A stretch of DNA of 64,000 nt from Acheta domesticus. Taxonomy: Eukaryota > Arthropoda > Insecta > Orthoptera > Gryllidae. Under the pieces are notes generated by a model. The model searched no databases, had not been told where the DNA came from, and saw nothing but the letters and a program-made list of their open reading frames with translations. A program made the position numbers and the translations under genes. Of the stretch, positions 12,801 to 24,800 are shown piece by piece (position 1 is the stretch's first letter; the number at the start of each line of letters is the position of its first letter). Location: contig JAHLJT010000631.1 of assembly GCA_031308135.1 (NCBI GenBank), forward strand, positions 170,737,112-170,801,111. The letters run 5' to 3'.

Positions 12801-15800
12801 TTTAATGGACTTACCCGCATATACGAGAACCATTCACTAGATTCTGACAATTTGAATCAACTTATTTTAGGATCTGTATTTTAGGGTCTGTATCTTGGAA
12901 GATGTTTTTCTGAGAATTACTGCAAACGTTTAATGAAATTAATAATTTCTATTGCGTTATTTGATCTCCGCAATGTCCCAACTTATCAAAGATTCTAGCA
13001 GAGAGACGTTTTTAAATATTTCACACAAACCATTCTCGAAAATGAAATTTTTCATAATTAACTGAAATATATTCACAGATGCATCGACTAAATTCTCAGA
13101 AGTGATTCTTCAGAAATAGGGTAAATACTCAAATTGAGTTGATTTATTTGTCTTTATAAAATATACTACATTTAAGATATCTTCGAGGTCAATATCAATA
13201 CATCTTAGCTGGATTTATTTCTCATTTTGTGATAACATAGCTCCTGGAATTGATAACTTACCACTTCTTCAGGTAATTGTGGAGCCCCTTCTTGAACACA
13301 TCAGTGGTAAGAAAGTGATCCATCATTCTGATAATCGAGGCACCTGTTGAATTTACAGAAAACAAATCGTACAATTGTATATGTAATGTGTCAGATACAT
13401 TAATAAATGCTAAAATGGAAAATCAGACCCAACCGTTTGCATTATGCATGCGAACACACACTCACATTTCATAACTTTAAATTCACATATACCATGCATA
13501 ATTTATAGACTGCTGTATAATTTATGGCCGCAACATTGTGAACTCAAACGTTTAATACACAATAATGATATTCAGTAAACATTGTTTTCGGGCGGCAGCT
13601 TTCAGATAAAATGCAATGAGTAATATTCATTAATCAGTATTATCTTTATTTATAAAACACAAAATAATGTACCAAAAACAGTGATTAAACTACAGTTTTT
13701 ATTAGATATATTGTGAATATTAGATTGATTACAAAATACAAAAAATGTTTCGTAACCGAAATAAACTCAACAATTATAATAAGCATATAAACTCGAAAAT
13801 ACACATTAAGCTCACAAATGAGGATACATGACGGACTCATCCAGAACGAGGACCTGAACGAAAGCGTGGATTGGCGGCGGAGCTAAAGCCGCACTGCCTG
13901 ATATATTGAAGACAGTCGACTTGGTTCTTACTCGTACCTTGGGTAGAAATACAAAAAGCCTCGCGGCTAGCTCTTGGTCAGCTTGTTCGCTTTCCCGGAC
14001 ACGGACCCGTGTTTGATTCCCGGTCGAGGCAAGACCATAGTGTGCGTTTTCCTGGCGATGTCCCAGTAAACGCTGCTGTGTGACGATGAGAAAATTCACT
14101 TCGCAAATTGAAAAGACCGAAATACGGCGTGGGGATGTCTACGTGCTAACCACACGTACCCTCTTAACCCATGACCGCGAGGCAGGGACGGCACTAGTAG
14201 GCCTGAGCCCGTTCACGGGCTGTCGCGCCCAGTACGTAAGTGCATACATAAATACATAAATAATTTACACATGCATACAAAAATCCTTCAACTAGAAGCA
14301 TGTACTTCTAACCTAAAAACCGTAATGCCTTCTTTAACAATATTCTATTACACAATTTAGGTGATCAATTCACAAAGAAACGTGTGCTGTAATTACTCAC
14401 TTCACTTCTGGGCCAATATATCTTAAGTGGTCCAGAATTTAATAAATTGGTCGCTCGACCATCTCGAAAAAAATGCATATTTTGTACATAAATTTCCTTA
14501 TGTTTTGGCTGTTCAAAAACATCTTTAATATTTTTATTGTACCTGATATACAACCGCGTCAATTTTTGTTTTACGCTGTGCGCCATTTTTCTCGTTTGTA
14601 GACATTTACTCTTTTCTAACTTACTCAACTCTGGGTTGCTCTAGCATTCTAGAATAAAAATCATTGGATTCAGTAAACTTCGAGAAAGTCGAGCGACCAC
14701 TGTTGGACCATTTAATATGGATTGACCCGTCTTTCTCGCGAGTGGAGAACATAAAATTCCCAGTAGGAACTGAAAACTCTTAATTGGTTTGCCTAGTTTC
14801 CCAGCGTAGCTCGCATCGTTGGTGCTAAGTGTGGGCAGTGAAGATATGGGTGCCCCTCCGAGATTTGTGCCGCGTACGATGGTGGTCTATGACTCCAGCT
14901 CCAGCCTGGAGAGGTGGTAAGCTTCGAGCTGATGAAGTGGCCCCACCCAGGTTTTGGATCGATGTTCTTAAGAGCATTGAGTTCATATTCCAGACTGATG
15001 GTGCGTATTTGCGCACCTGATGGGATTCAGAATAAGACGAAGGTACCCATGCTCAGGCCTGAAAACTCCATGGTACTTACAAAACAGTAAAGTATGCTGT
15101 TGGCATAATACTTCGTATCTGCGTCAATGAGGATAAACTATTTCTTGTGCTGTAAATTCCTCACAAAGTTTGTTTCCTTCATGCACAAAATCACGAAGTT
15201 CTGCGCATCCTATCATCCTACATAGTAATTGAAACAGTGGACCACCACATGGGAGCATGAGCCACTACATTATGAGAATGTTTCTCAGATACATGTTTAT
15301 TAAATAATGTTTGCAGATTTTGTACTCTCAAATCACCCGTAATGAGTAATTTTTATTATCCTGTTTACTAGTTATTTCATTCCATTCCTACTTTCATTAA
15401 ATTAGCATTTGTCAAATTAGTAAGAGAACTGTGTAACTGCACTGCATACAAATTTCATATTAAATATTTTCCACGCACAAAGAATTATATTGCTCTAAAG
15501 TACTCAAGACAATAATAATCCCGCATAAAGTCTGACGTCACTTGCATGAGTTTTCAAGCGACCACAGTAAATACTATTCTTGGGAGTACTTCTTTTAGAT
15601 TGAAAATACTTTGTTAATAGTTTGTACAAGTAAGTCTCTATCACGCAGTTTGTACTTTACCGGGAGAGGGCAAAGGCATCGGGGTTTACCCCTAGCTCTT
15701 CTCCTCACCCCCTGTGGTATGTACACTGTTGGGCCCCCTGTACATGTACACAGTTGGGCCGAACACCGGAAACGCCGGTCGGGATGAGAATAGCCATATC

Positions 15801-18800
15801 CTGAGTGAGACCGCCTTTCCAGTTTGAAGATTACCACCTTTCCGGGTTGTCGCCGGATTCATTAAGCCGGTACATGTTTCTTCTCAAAAACCCCTGAGTA
15901 TCCTGCATTGCCACGACAAATCCGAAACTTAAATGGATGTCACCAGGCTATTATACTCGGAGAGGGAGCCAGTAGCCCCACCCATTTCCTCAATGCAATC
16001 ATCTTTCCGTTAACGATGTGTATTACACTGAGAATCTGGTCCCTCGGGAGGGATTTTCCTGCTCCTTTTGCAGGGACTTTTTATGTTTGGGGACAAAGAC
16101 AAAATTCGTACATCAGTTAACAAAATTCTGATAAAAGACGGGATGGATTCGGATTAGGAAGAATCCAGAAAATGGAAATAGGAACAAATGTAAATATCTG
16201 ATATCTCCCTACTGGTAAGCGGAATGCTTGAGGCGCACCTTTGCCGTAGGATATCCTGTCGAATATCTCATTGATTTCGTCCGGGTGGCCCACGGCGATG
16301 GAAATGGGGTGGGAAGACTCCAGGGCGTCGAGTGCAAACACGTTCTGCAAGTCGTAGCTCACGAACTGCTCCAGGATCTTCCAGGTGGGCTCCACCTGCA
16401 GTCAAGTCACGCATACAACATTGTCCCCTCCAAACTCTATTAAAAAAATGAGAAAGTGTCCTGTTGTTTGTTTAAAGTTACAAATATCATTAACAAAAGC
16501 AAATAATTTTGAATTGATTTTGGTGAAATATGTGTTATACGCCGATAATGTATTATCTTTAATTTTCGTAAGGTGAAGCACTTTCGGTAACACTCGAGCT
16601 CTAAGTGTGCACAATAATACTATTTGACGAAAGAAGTGCAATAACAATAGATTATTTAACAGCCGTGAGACTGTTACTGTAAAAACATTTCTTCATTTAT
16701 TGTTTCGTAAAATAGTTCTGAAATTAATAATTTTAATGAATAACTGAAAAAGTTAAAAAAATATTTTACTGTGAAATTTTAATTTCAATTGAAAAACCCA
16801 GTAACTCGTTTCCCCAAATCGGATATATTGAATTGAAATGGCGCGGCGTCAAAAGGATGCCGCGATCCATTCAATGTGTTCGTAGTCTAAGGGATATTGA
16901 ATTTGCGGATCAATTGCTACTGTAATTTCCGTTTTATTACGCTCTAACATCGTTGTTTTCTGATTGACAATTTAGTGGTTATTATGTCACATTGTAATTT
17001 ATCCAACTTTTGTTTATTCTGGTCATGAAGATGAAGGACATCCACTTTAAACTTTCATAAAGTATATAAAATCAAAGTACTTCCACAACATTAACAATGA
17101 ATTCCGAACTTTCTTTGTTATGCCACAGGTTTAGTGTCTACTTATGCAAACTTTGTACCATAACGTAAATTTGAAACCATAAACATTTTGAAACATGTTT
17201 ATATTTTTGTATATTTCCTTGTTTTTTCTTAATTTCCTTCCGTTGTTGTAGTTTACAGGAAGACATTATATTCTGCGATGTTGTTAGAAATGCATCAACT
17301 TAATTACAGTTGAAAATTACATACTTTTTTACGATTTTAAGCAGGACAATACTCACAGCATTTACGCCAAGATACTCGACGTAGCTGGCGAAACCTTCGT
17401 TCAGCCACAAGTCTGTCCACCAGCTGGGAGTCACGAGATTCCCAAACCATTGATGAGCCAGCTCGTGAGCTACCACTGTGGCAACGCTCTGCTTGTTGCT
17501 ATTTGTGGACACTCCTTGCTCATAGAGCATCGCTGTTTCTCTGCGAAAAATGAAGATTTCCATTACACACAAAGCTTAGTATAAATATAGCAAATTTCTA
17601 TATTTTAACAAATGTTATTGTTCGTCACGTCAAATCAACATAGACCATAAAACAGTACTTATGTTTCTAAGGAGTGGAATACATTGTGTTTTTGAACATG
17701 AACGTGTTAGGCGATTAATAATATGTATTCATTATTTCAAAAAAACTGAAAATTGAATTTAATAGTTGAACCCATTACAGTCTTCTACTCTTTGCAAATA
17801 ACTGTTTTGAAAGTTAAATTCACAGGAGCTTAATGCACAGGAGTTTAAAACTGGAGTTAAATGCACAGGAGGTGCAAACAGCCTCAGCTCCTGAACTGAA
17901 CTTTTCCAAGTTAGAGCGTTACAGCCCCGGTACTTTCTAATGATATAAACTTCGAAACGAAATTAAGTAGAATAACAAGTAGTCAACACAATGTTACACG
18001 TATTTCGAGATTTTGTCTCGTTTGTGGCCACCCATGCAACGGATATGGGGTACCCAGAAGAAAGATATAAATGTTTCAAATGATCTAATTCTGTAGAACA
18101 AGACTTAAGAAACGTAACTCGAACTCAACCTCTCTTCCCCATGTTTGCCTGTATATATTGTTCATCGCATGATTCTCCATGTTTTCCTTCCATGTTTAAT
18201 TGGAAATTCAAAACTGTATTTTAAGTGATTTTAATGACGAATTTACTATAGTACTTTGCTAATCCTTTTCACTGCTCACGAAGCAGAGGATTCTCTGGCG
18301 GAGGAAATGAAATTCTGATTAGCCTGTTAGCCTGAGTATCCTCAAAAGTCGAACCCTCAAAAATTTAATAGAACGGCACAGAAGCTGCCATTTTTTTAAT
18401 CGTATCATCAAAAGTTCGTGCATTTAAATAATTGTTTTAAAAGTTAAATAGCTTCATACTAGAACCCAACTTCGAACATTTCTGTCTACCCATGACACGG
18501 TAAAAGAGTACGATCCAAAAATGTAACAGAACGTCCAGAAAGGTGTGATTCGCCGTAGATGGCGCCAGAAGAAACGTAACTCGAGTTTTTTATGGCCACG
18601 AAAATTCGATGTTACGAGCCCAGCTTCGTATCCGATGATACACAGAATGATAACAAGTTTTAGCAGCGTAAAGTGTGTAGTGACTTGCATATGAGCTTGA
18701 TGTTTTTCTTATGTCAAATGTCAAAATCTACGAAATCGTATATTTTCTTCTTAAATCTGTTTGATGGAGACCTAGGGGTGATTACTTACTTAAGAGTAGC

Positions 18801-21800
18801 ACATTTGGGGAGTTTTATGTCAATAGTACAAAAAGGTCGTGTTGCCTTAGTGAATTATAAGGGCATAGAGCATTTTTACCATGCCAAAAGTGCGTGAGTT
18901 AAAAGCCCATTGCACGATGCTTCAATGTTCAGGGCTTACGAAATTCAATCTGGTAAATTTTATTTAGCAATACATTATATAGTCAACAACATGTTCAAGT
19001 ACTCTATTAATGATTTATTTCTAATGGTTGTGTATCCCATGTAATTTTGTAAATTTGTATATTTTGTAATATATTGTAACTGTGGTCGCCAATGACCTAG
19101 CCGTTTCTAAAATACCTTAAATAGATAATTTTAAAAAATGTTCAGGGCTGAATTACTTACCTGTACGTGATGAGCCCCCAGTTCTCCATGGCGCCGGCCG
19201 CGAAGTCGGGCAGCGCGATCATGTCGACCTTGGGCAGCGGGTAGCTGATGTTGAAGTACTGCTCGTAGAAGCGCAGGATGCGCGGGCCCACGTGCAGGCT
19301 GTAGGCCGCCTGCTGCAGCGCGGACGCGCGCGCCCACACGGCGAAGGAGCCGTCCCGCCGCGCGGCGAAGTCCGTCACCGCCCACGCCACCAGGTACGTC
19401 GACATGGGCACCGACTCGCCGTAGTGGTCCCACTCGTAGTCGGGCAGCCCGTCCCTGCGCAAGCCCTCTCCTCTCAATGCCCGCTCAGGTGGCTGCGCAC
19501 ATGCGGTATTCGGCGAGAAGCGGGCGACTACACGCCGAACACCGAGTAGTGTGCATGGGTCGCTTCCCAACTGCCGAGTGCCCTGTGTGTTAATACAGTG
19601 TGCGCTGTCTTTGTACTCTGAAGAAGCAAAAAAAAAAATTGTTTTCGGAGGTTTGTGTGTGTGTAGAAAAACGTTCTGTTTTTTGTATTACTTTTATTTA
19701 TTAAACATACTAGTCTTATTTCAATTTTTGCTAGTTCTATTTATTTTCACAAAAAGTTTTTTTTTACTTTCCCGTATACGTACGTATACACGGAGTGATA
19801 TACGTAGTATAGGGAAAGTTATGTAATGCTGCGCGAAAAAATGGCCAATTTTCGGCGGAAAAAAATTAATTGCCGGGCCGTGAAAACGAATAAGTGGATA
19901 AAACCAGTTGCTAAATTAAGAAAAAAAATCCTCTATCTCGTGGTGTGGTCAAAATCCATGATTTGTTGCTTCTTTATACTTAAAAATCGATTGACGGCAT
20001 TCCGTCCGTCTGTCCATCTGTCCGTCTGTGGTCAACGCTAGCGCCTAAACCGTACGGTCGATTTTCTTCGAAATTGATATTCCCCAGTCGATCTGATTCT
20101 AGTCGAAGCTTTGTGATTTTGAAAAAGATTCTTTAAAATTTGGGGCTTATTTATGAATCTTACTCTTACCGGGGATTTTCAACATTTTCTCAAAAACGGC
20201 TCCAAAGTTTTTCTTTAAAATTCTTGTATGAATAGAGGAAAATACACTTTTTAACATGGCATAGGTCCGATTTTCACGTACAGCTCTGAATTTTCGAAAA
20301 TTGTGAAAGTTTGACTTTTTTTCGGCGTCTTTCTCCAACTACAAAATTTAAGATAGAGATTTTTTCTTCAAATAAAATTTCTGTGAACTGTTTCTCGTGA
20401 AATAACATAAATCAGCCCCGGGTTGGAAATGAGGCTTCTTGTTGATTTAGTTCTTCATAAAACAATTATTTCTGCAAGAAATAACTGCAAGCCAGTTCTG
20501 AAGATGAACAGTACCAGTACAGTTCGAAAAGCGATGGAACCGAAAATTACAAGATAGCGTGTCATAAATGTAGTTTCGCTCCCAGAGGCAAAAGTTTAAT
20601 GAGCTTGATTTTTGATAATAGTTTTCTAGTGTTTTCATTTTTTACCTCTTTACAATGTATTGTTCACTATTCAACGCAATCCTTTATCTACCCTAACTGC
20701 GTCGCGAGCAGAATTAAGCAGCCGTACAAAATACTCAGTTCCGATGCACGTTTCAATGAACGAATTAATATAAAAAGTATGGATTTTTCATTCCAAAGTT
20801 CATTAATATTGCGATTTTCCATTAGTTAGATTATTACAATGAAGTTTATTAAAAATGTATAAGGAAGCGAGCTTTTTTTAAATACAAAGTGCCACTTAAG
20901 TGACTCCTAGGTTCGATTTTAAAAGCATGAAATATTTACATGTTACGTCCATTGTTCGATACATAAATTATTCTAGATTTTGGAAGTATAACGAACACGT
21001 AGTTTATACGGCCCAAAATAAGGCTTCGTAATAACAAATAATGCCCGGCAATCATTAATAATACATAAACAAATTGTATAGTGACTGAACGCGTTTATAG
21101 AATATTAAAACATCGATATTTTGCTTTCGCAGTTTTCTTCAGATCGATATATTTGTGTAGAAAAACCGACTTTTAAAAAAAATTGTCATGAGATAAAATA
21201 ATATTTCCAGTACCTATTTTGTTTGTGGATTCCTCGCAATTAACAATAATTATTACTATTACTATTACTATTGCCGATCCATAAGAGGCACGAAACCATT
21301 TGCTATTCGCAACCTCTCTCCAGTGTTTTCATCTTTTTTATTATTTTGTACGTAGTAATATCGTTGAACTGCAATTGGAACCTTGACTACATAGAACATT
21401 TATTAGAAAATTAAGATGACAGTGAAATTTAAGGCTTCTTTAAACTAATATTTACGTGTTATGTATCAAATTAGAACCAGGACATTTTACTTCGAAATGT
21501 TTCATCTTATATAAAATAACTGTATTTTAAAATTCGATGTTTATCATCAATGTTTTCATCGACATCGAAAACCTTCTGGTGATGTACCGAAGTATCGATG
21601 TACCGAATTATCGATGTACCGAATTATCGATGTACCGAATTATCGATGTACCGAATTATCGATGTACCGAAGTATCGATGTACCGAAGTATCGATGTACC
21701 GAAGTATCGATGTACCGAAGTATCGATGTACCGAAGTATCGATGTACCGAAGTATCGATGTACCGAAGTATCGATGTACCGAAGTATCGATGTACCGAAG

Positions 21801-24800
21801 TATCGATGTACCGAAGTATCGATGTACCGAAGTATCGATGTACCGAAGTATCGATGTACCGAAGTATCGATGTACCGAAGTATCGATGTACCGAAGTATC
21901 GATGTACCGAAGTATCGATGTACCGAAGTATCGATGTACCGAAGTATCGATGTACCGAAGTATCGATGTACCGAAGCATCGATGTACCGAAGCATCGATG
22001 TACCGAAGCATCGATGTTCCGAAGTATCGATGTACCGATATTTTTCTGAACGTTGCCATCCCAAGGCGCTACTCACACGGGCTGCGGGTCCCCGGCGCGA
22101 GGCATGTTGGAGATGGAGGTCATGTTGCGCGGCCGCGCCAGGCTGATGGTGAAGCGCGCCTTGAGCGCCGGCTCGTCGAAGCACGGGAAGGCGCGCCGCG
22201 CGTCCGTCGGCTGGAACTGCGTCACGGCGATCCACCTGCCGACATATGTGGTTTATTATCCTTACATACATTTTACAAAGGGTCGCATTTCGCGACATGC
22301 TGGCTAGAGGCTCGCACGGGTTCCTGAGTACTGCTCCTACCCTCGTGCGAGCCTCCGCCATTTTAATTTCGTTTTTGACATAGAATTTTGTGTGGATCAT
22401 CTTAGTGTTTTGATTTGTGTGTGTGTGTGTGTTGTTGCTGTATTCTCATCGGTGCCACAGGACACCAGCTCATAAGCAGCTGCTCTTATCTGTTCCTAGT
22501 AGTGGATGTGCGTGTTGCATTGAGCAGGTGTTTTGCAAGTCTGTGATTAAGGCAGATTTACAAAATCGAAAATTCACAAAATATTTTGAATTAAGGCACA
22601 TTTAGTTCACAATTTTTACATTCCACGGAGATATTAAGGCAGTTATAAATCAAAAGAAAAGGCAGATAAAATACAACAAGATAATACTGGTCGTCTCCGA
22701 CCATGTAACTAATATAAGTTAACGTTATTTACTAAACTATTCTAACTAATCTAAGTTTCATAATGTCACAGTTAGGTATGGTGCCTTATTTGGTGTGTGT
22801 GTGTGTTTGTCACAATCGGGTTTTCCTGCGTTGTGCTTTCCCTCCGCTGCTGTGTCGTCCGGAGACTGAACCTCAAGATGCCGGAACCACCTGCGTGCGC
22901 ACGGCGCTCTACTGCACGCGAGTCAAACTGCCCTCCGCGAGCTACTTGTCCGCCTGGGAAGCTCCGCGCTCCTGAGAGCAGAGGCATCTTCCCCCGACCC
23001 CGCTCCATTTCCCCTCCAAATCCAGAAAGAGGTGTGCACGCGCAAGCCCAAGCGGAGTATGTAAGCGCAAAGCGTGCTTAGTGTCGCAAAGAGTGGTGGC
23101 TTCACACAGAATGTTTGCATGATGTTTTCCATTAAACAACCGAAATTTTAATTATGTTTATAATACTGAACTACTTATTACTTCATTTCATGTTTATTTT
23201 CTTTTTAAATTTTGCCTGATGTAAACATTTTTACGAAGGGGCAAGAAAGTGTTTTAATGGAAAATTTTTGGCTTGTGTTCATTTTGTTAAGTTTTCTTAA
23301 ATCATTATGTTGTTTGTGGCATTTAGCAATAATGTGAAATAAATTAACGTGTATCTCTTAAGGGTGGAAAGCTCTTTTAACAGACAAAAATCTTTGTCAA
23401 ACCGCTTAAGCAGAATGTAGGATGTTAATGCCATTATTAAAGCCTTAAATAAACGTGATTCAAGTTCCTTTCGATCCAAAATGTTTCATTTTACTCTCAA
23501 TTGACAATTTTAAACGTTACTGGTATATTTAGTTAATCGGATTGTTTCTTTGCTTTAGTACAGGAAATGGTATTAATATAGCTTTTGGAACAAGAACGAT
23601 TTCTCCAAAAAACTGTCATGGGCCAAGTATCCAGTGACGTACCGCTACCTCAGAGCAATTTGTACAACCCGTACTTTTAAACCTCGCGGCAGTTTCTGTG
23701 GATGCATGGCCTGCGAACTGTAGCAAGCGAGTTACTTCGCCCGCGACCTTGAGATGCCTACTCCATTCACATACATTTCCTCTGACCGCCTGACAGTTTC
23801 TACTCATCAAATCGCTGTCAACATGTATTAATGAATCTAGATTGTAAGCAAAGTAATTTAATATTATAATGGTTCATATACAATTCCAGCATTGGAATTC
23901 AACATTGCAATCAAATAAGACGTTTTTTTCAATTATCTTTTTTTGAAAATCTTTGCAAGAAATATTTATTTAGGTAATAACATTAATCTGAAATGATTTC
24001 TAGAAATGGAGAAATGTTTTAAAAGACCTAATTACTTATGAAAAAGTAACTAAATGACAGTGTCAGTCAAAGTATGTTCATAACAGTTTTTAGTTTATTA
24101 AGTGTAATGTAATCAATTTCTAATGATATGTCATTTAATTAATTTTCAATTATATTGTATTAATTTTATGCTGAAGAATACAATCTCCGGGTTGAAATAA
24201 CTATTGAATCTTTACTTCATTTGGGCTCTCTATTGCGAGAATTCTCACACTGATTTTCTTGAAACCGCAATGTAATTTAAAAATCATAAAAAGCAGGAGA
24301 ATAAGGAGAATTGGAAGAAAACGAGCAAAGGGAGAAGAAAGAGGATAAGACGAAGAATTCTTCTAAGAGAAAAATAAGAAAATAAGAGAAAAAGTAAAGT
24401 AAAAATAAATAAAAAGTAATAAGTAATAATAAGTAAAATAAAAGTTAAGTAATAAGTAAAGTAATAAGTAAAATAAGAGAAAAAGTAAAATAAAAAGTGC
24501 AGCGCGTGTCTCACCTCGTCTCGTTGGCGATGGTGTAGGAGCTGCGGTAGAAGCCCTGCAGGACGTCGTTGAGGCGGCCCACGTAGCGCATGCTCACCGT
24601 GAGGCGCGCGCCGGCCGCCGCTGTCGCCCCCAGCGACAGCACCAGGAACTGGCGCGCCGTGTCGTTGGAGACGCGCGTCACGGGCAGCGCCTCGTCGCCC
24701 GCCATCACGCGCACGCTGCTGCTGTCCACCGCCAGATCGTGCGCGTGCAGCGTCACGTTGTCCGTCGGCTCCACCACGTCCGCCGTCAGCTCCACCTGCG

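Larger units (their letters stand above)
13344..16238 (-). other. Intron 6
   Basis: It contains a tRNA-derived SINE at about 13965-14265 and two moderately GC-rich, unclassified blocks (about 14820-15060 and 15640-16090) that look like old interspersed repeats but match nothing I can name. The remainder is AT-rich. Confidence 0.7.
19455..22076 (-). other. Intron 3
   Basis: It contains a hairpin-headed repeat (19761-20380) and a 16-bp satellite (21581-22039). The 20,400-21,540 segment is AT-rich without recognisable features. Confidence 0.8.
22236..24514 (-). other. Intron 2
   Basis: It contains a 12-bp inverted repeat (22307-22355), a GT run (22415-22432), a GC-rich block (22800-23060) of unknown nature and, next to the exon 2 donor, a long pyrimidine tract on the transcribed strand (24285-24495). 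Confidence 0.75.

Noticed and set aside
21581..22039. CRISPR-like direct repeat array
   Set aside because: Units are contiguous with no spacers, and the DNA is eukaryotic.
21537..22400. Six overlapping ORFs of 107-258 codons on both strands
   Set aside because: They are produced by the 16-bp satellite, whose unit lacks stops in every phase; the peptide is the same 16-residue phrase in all frames.
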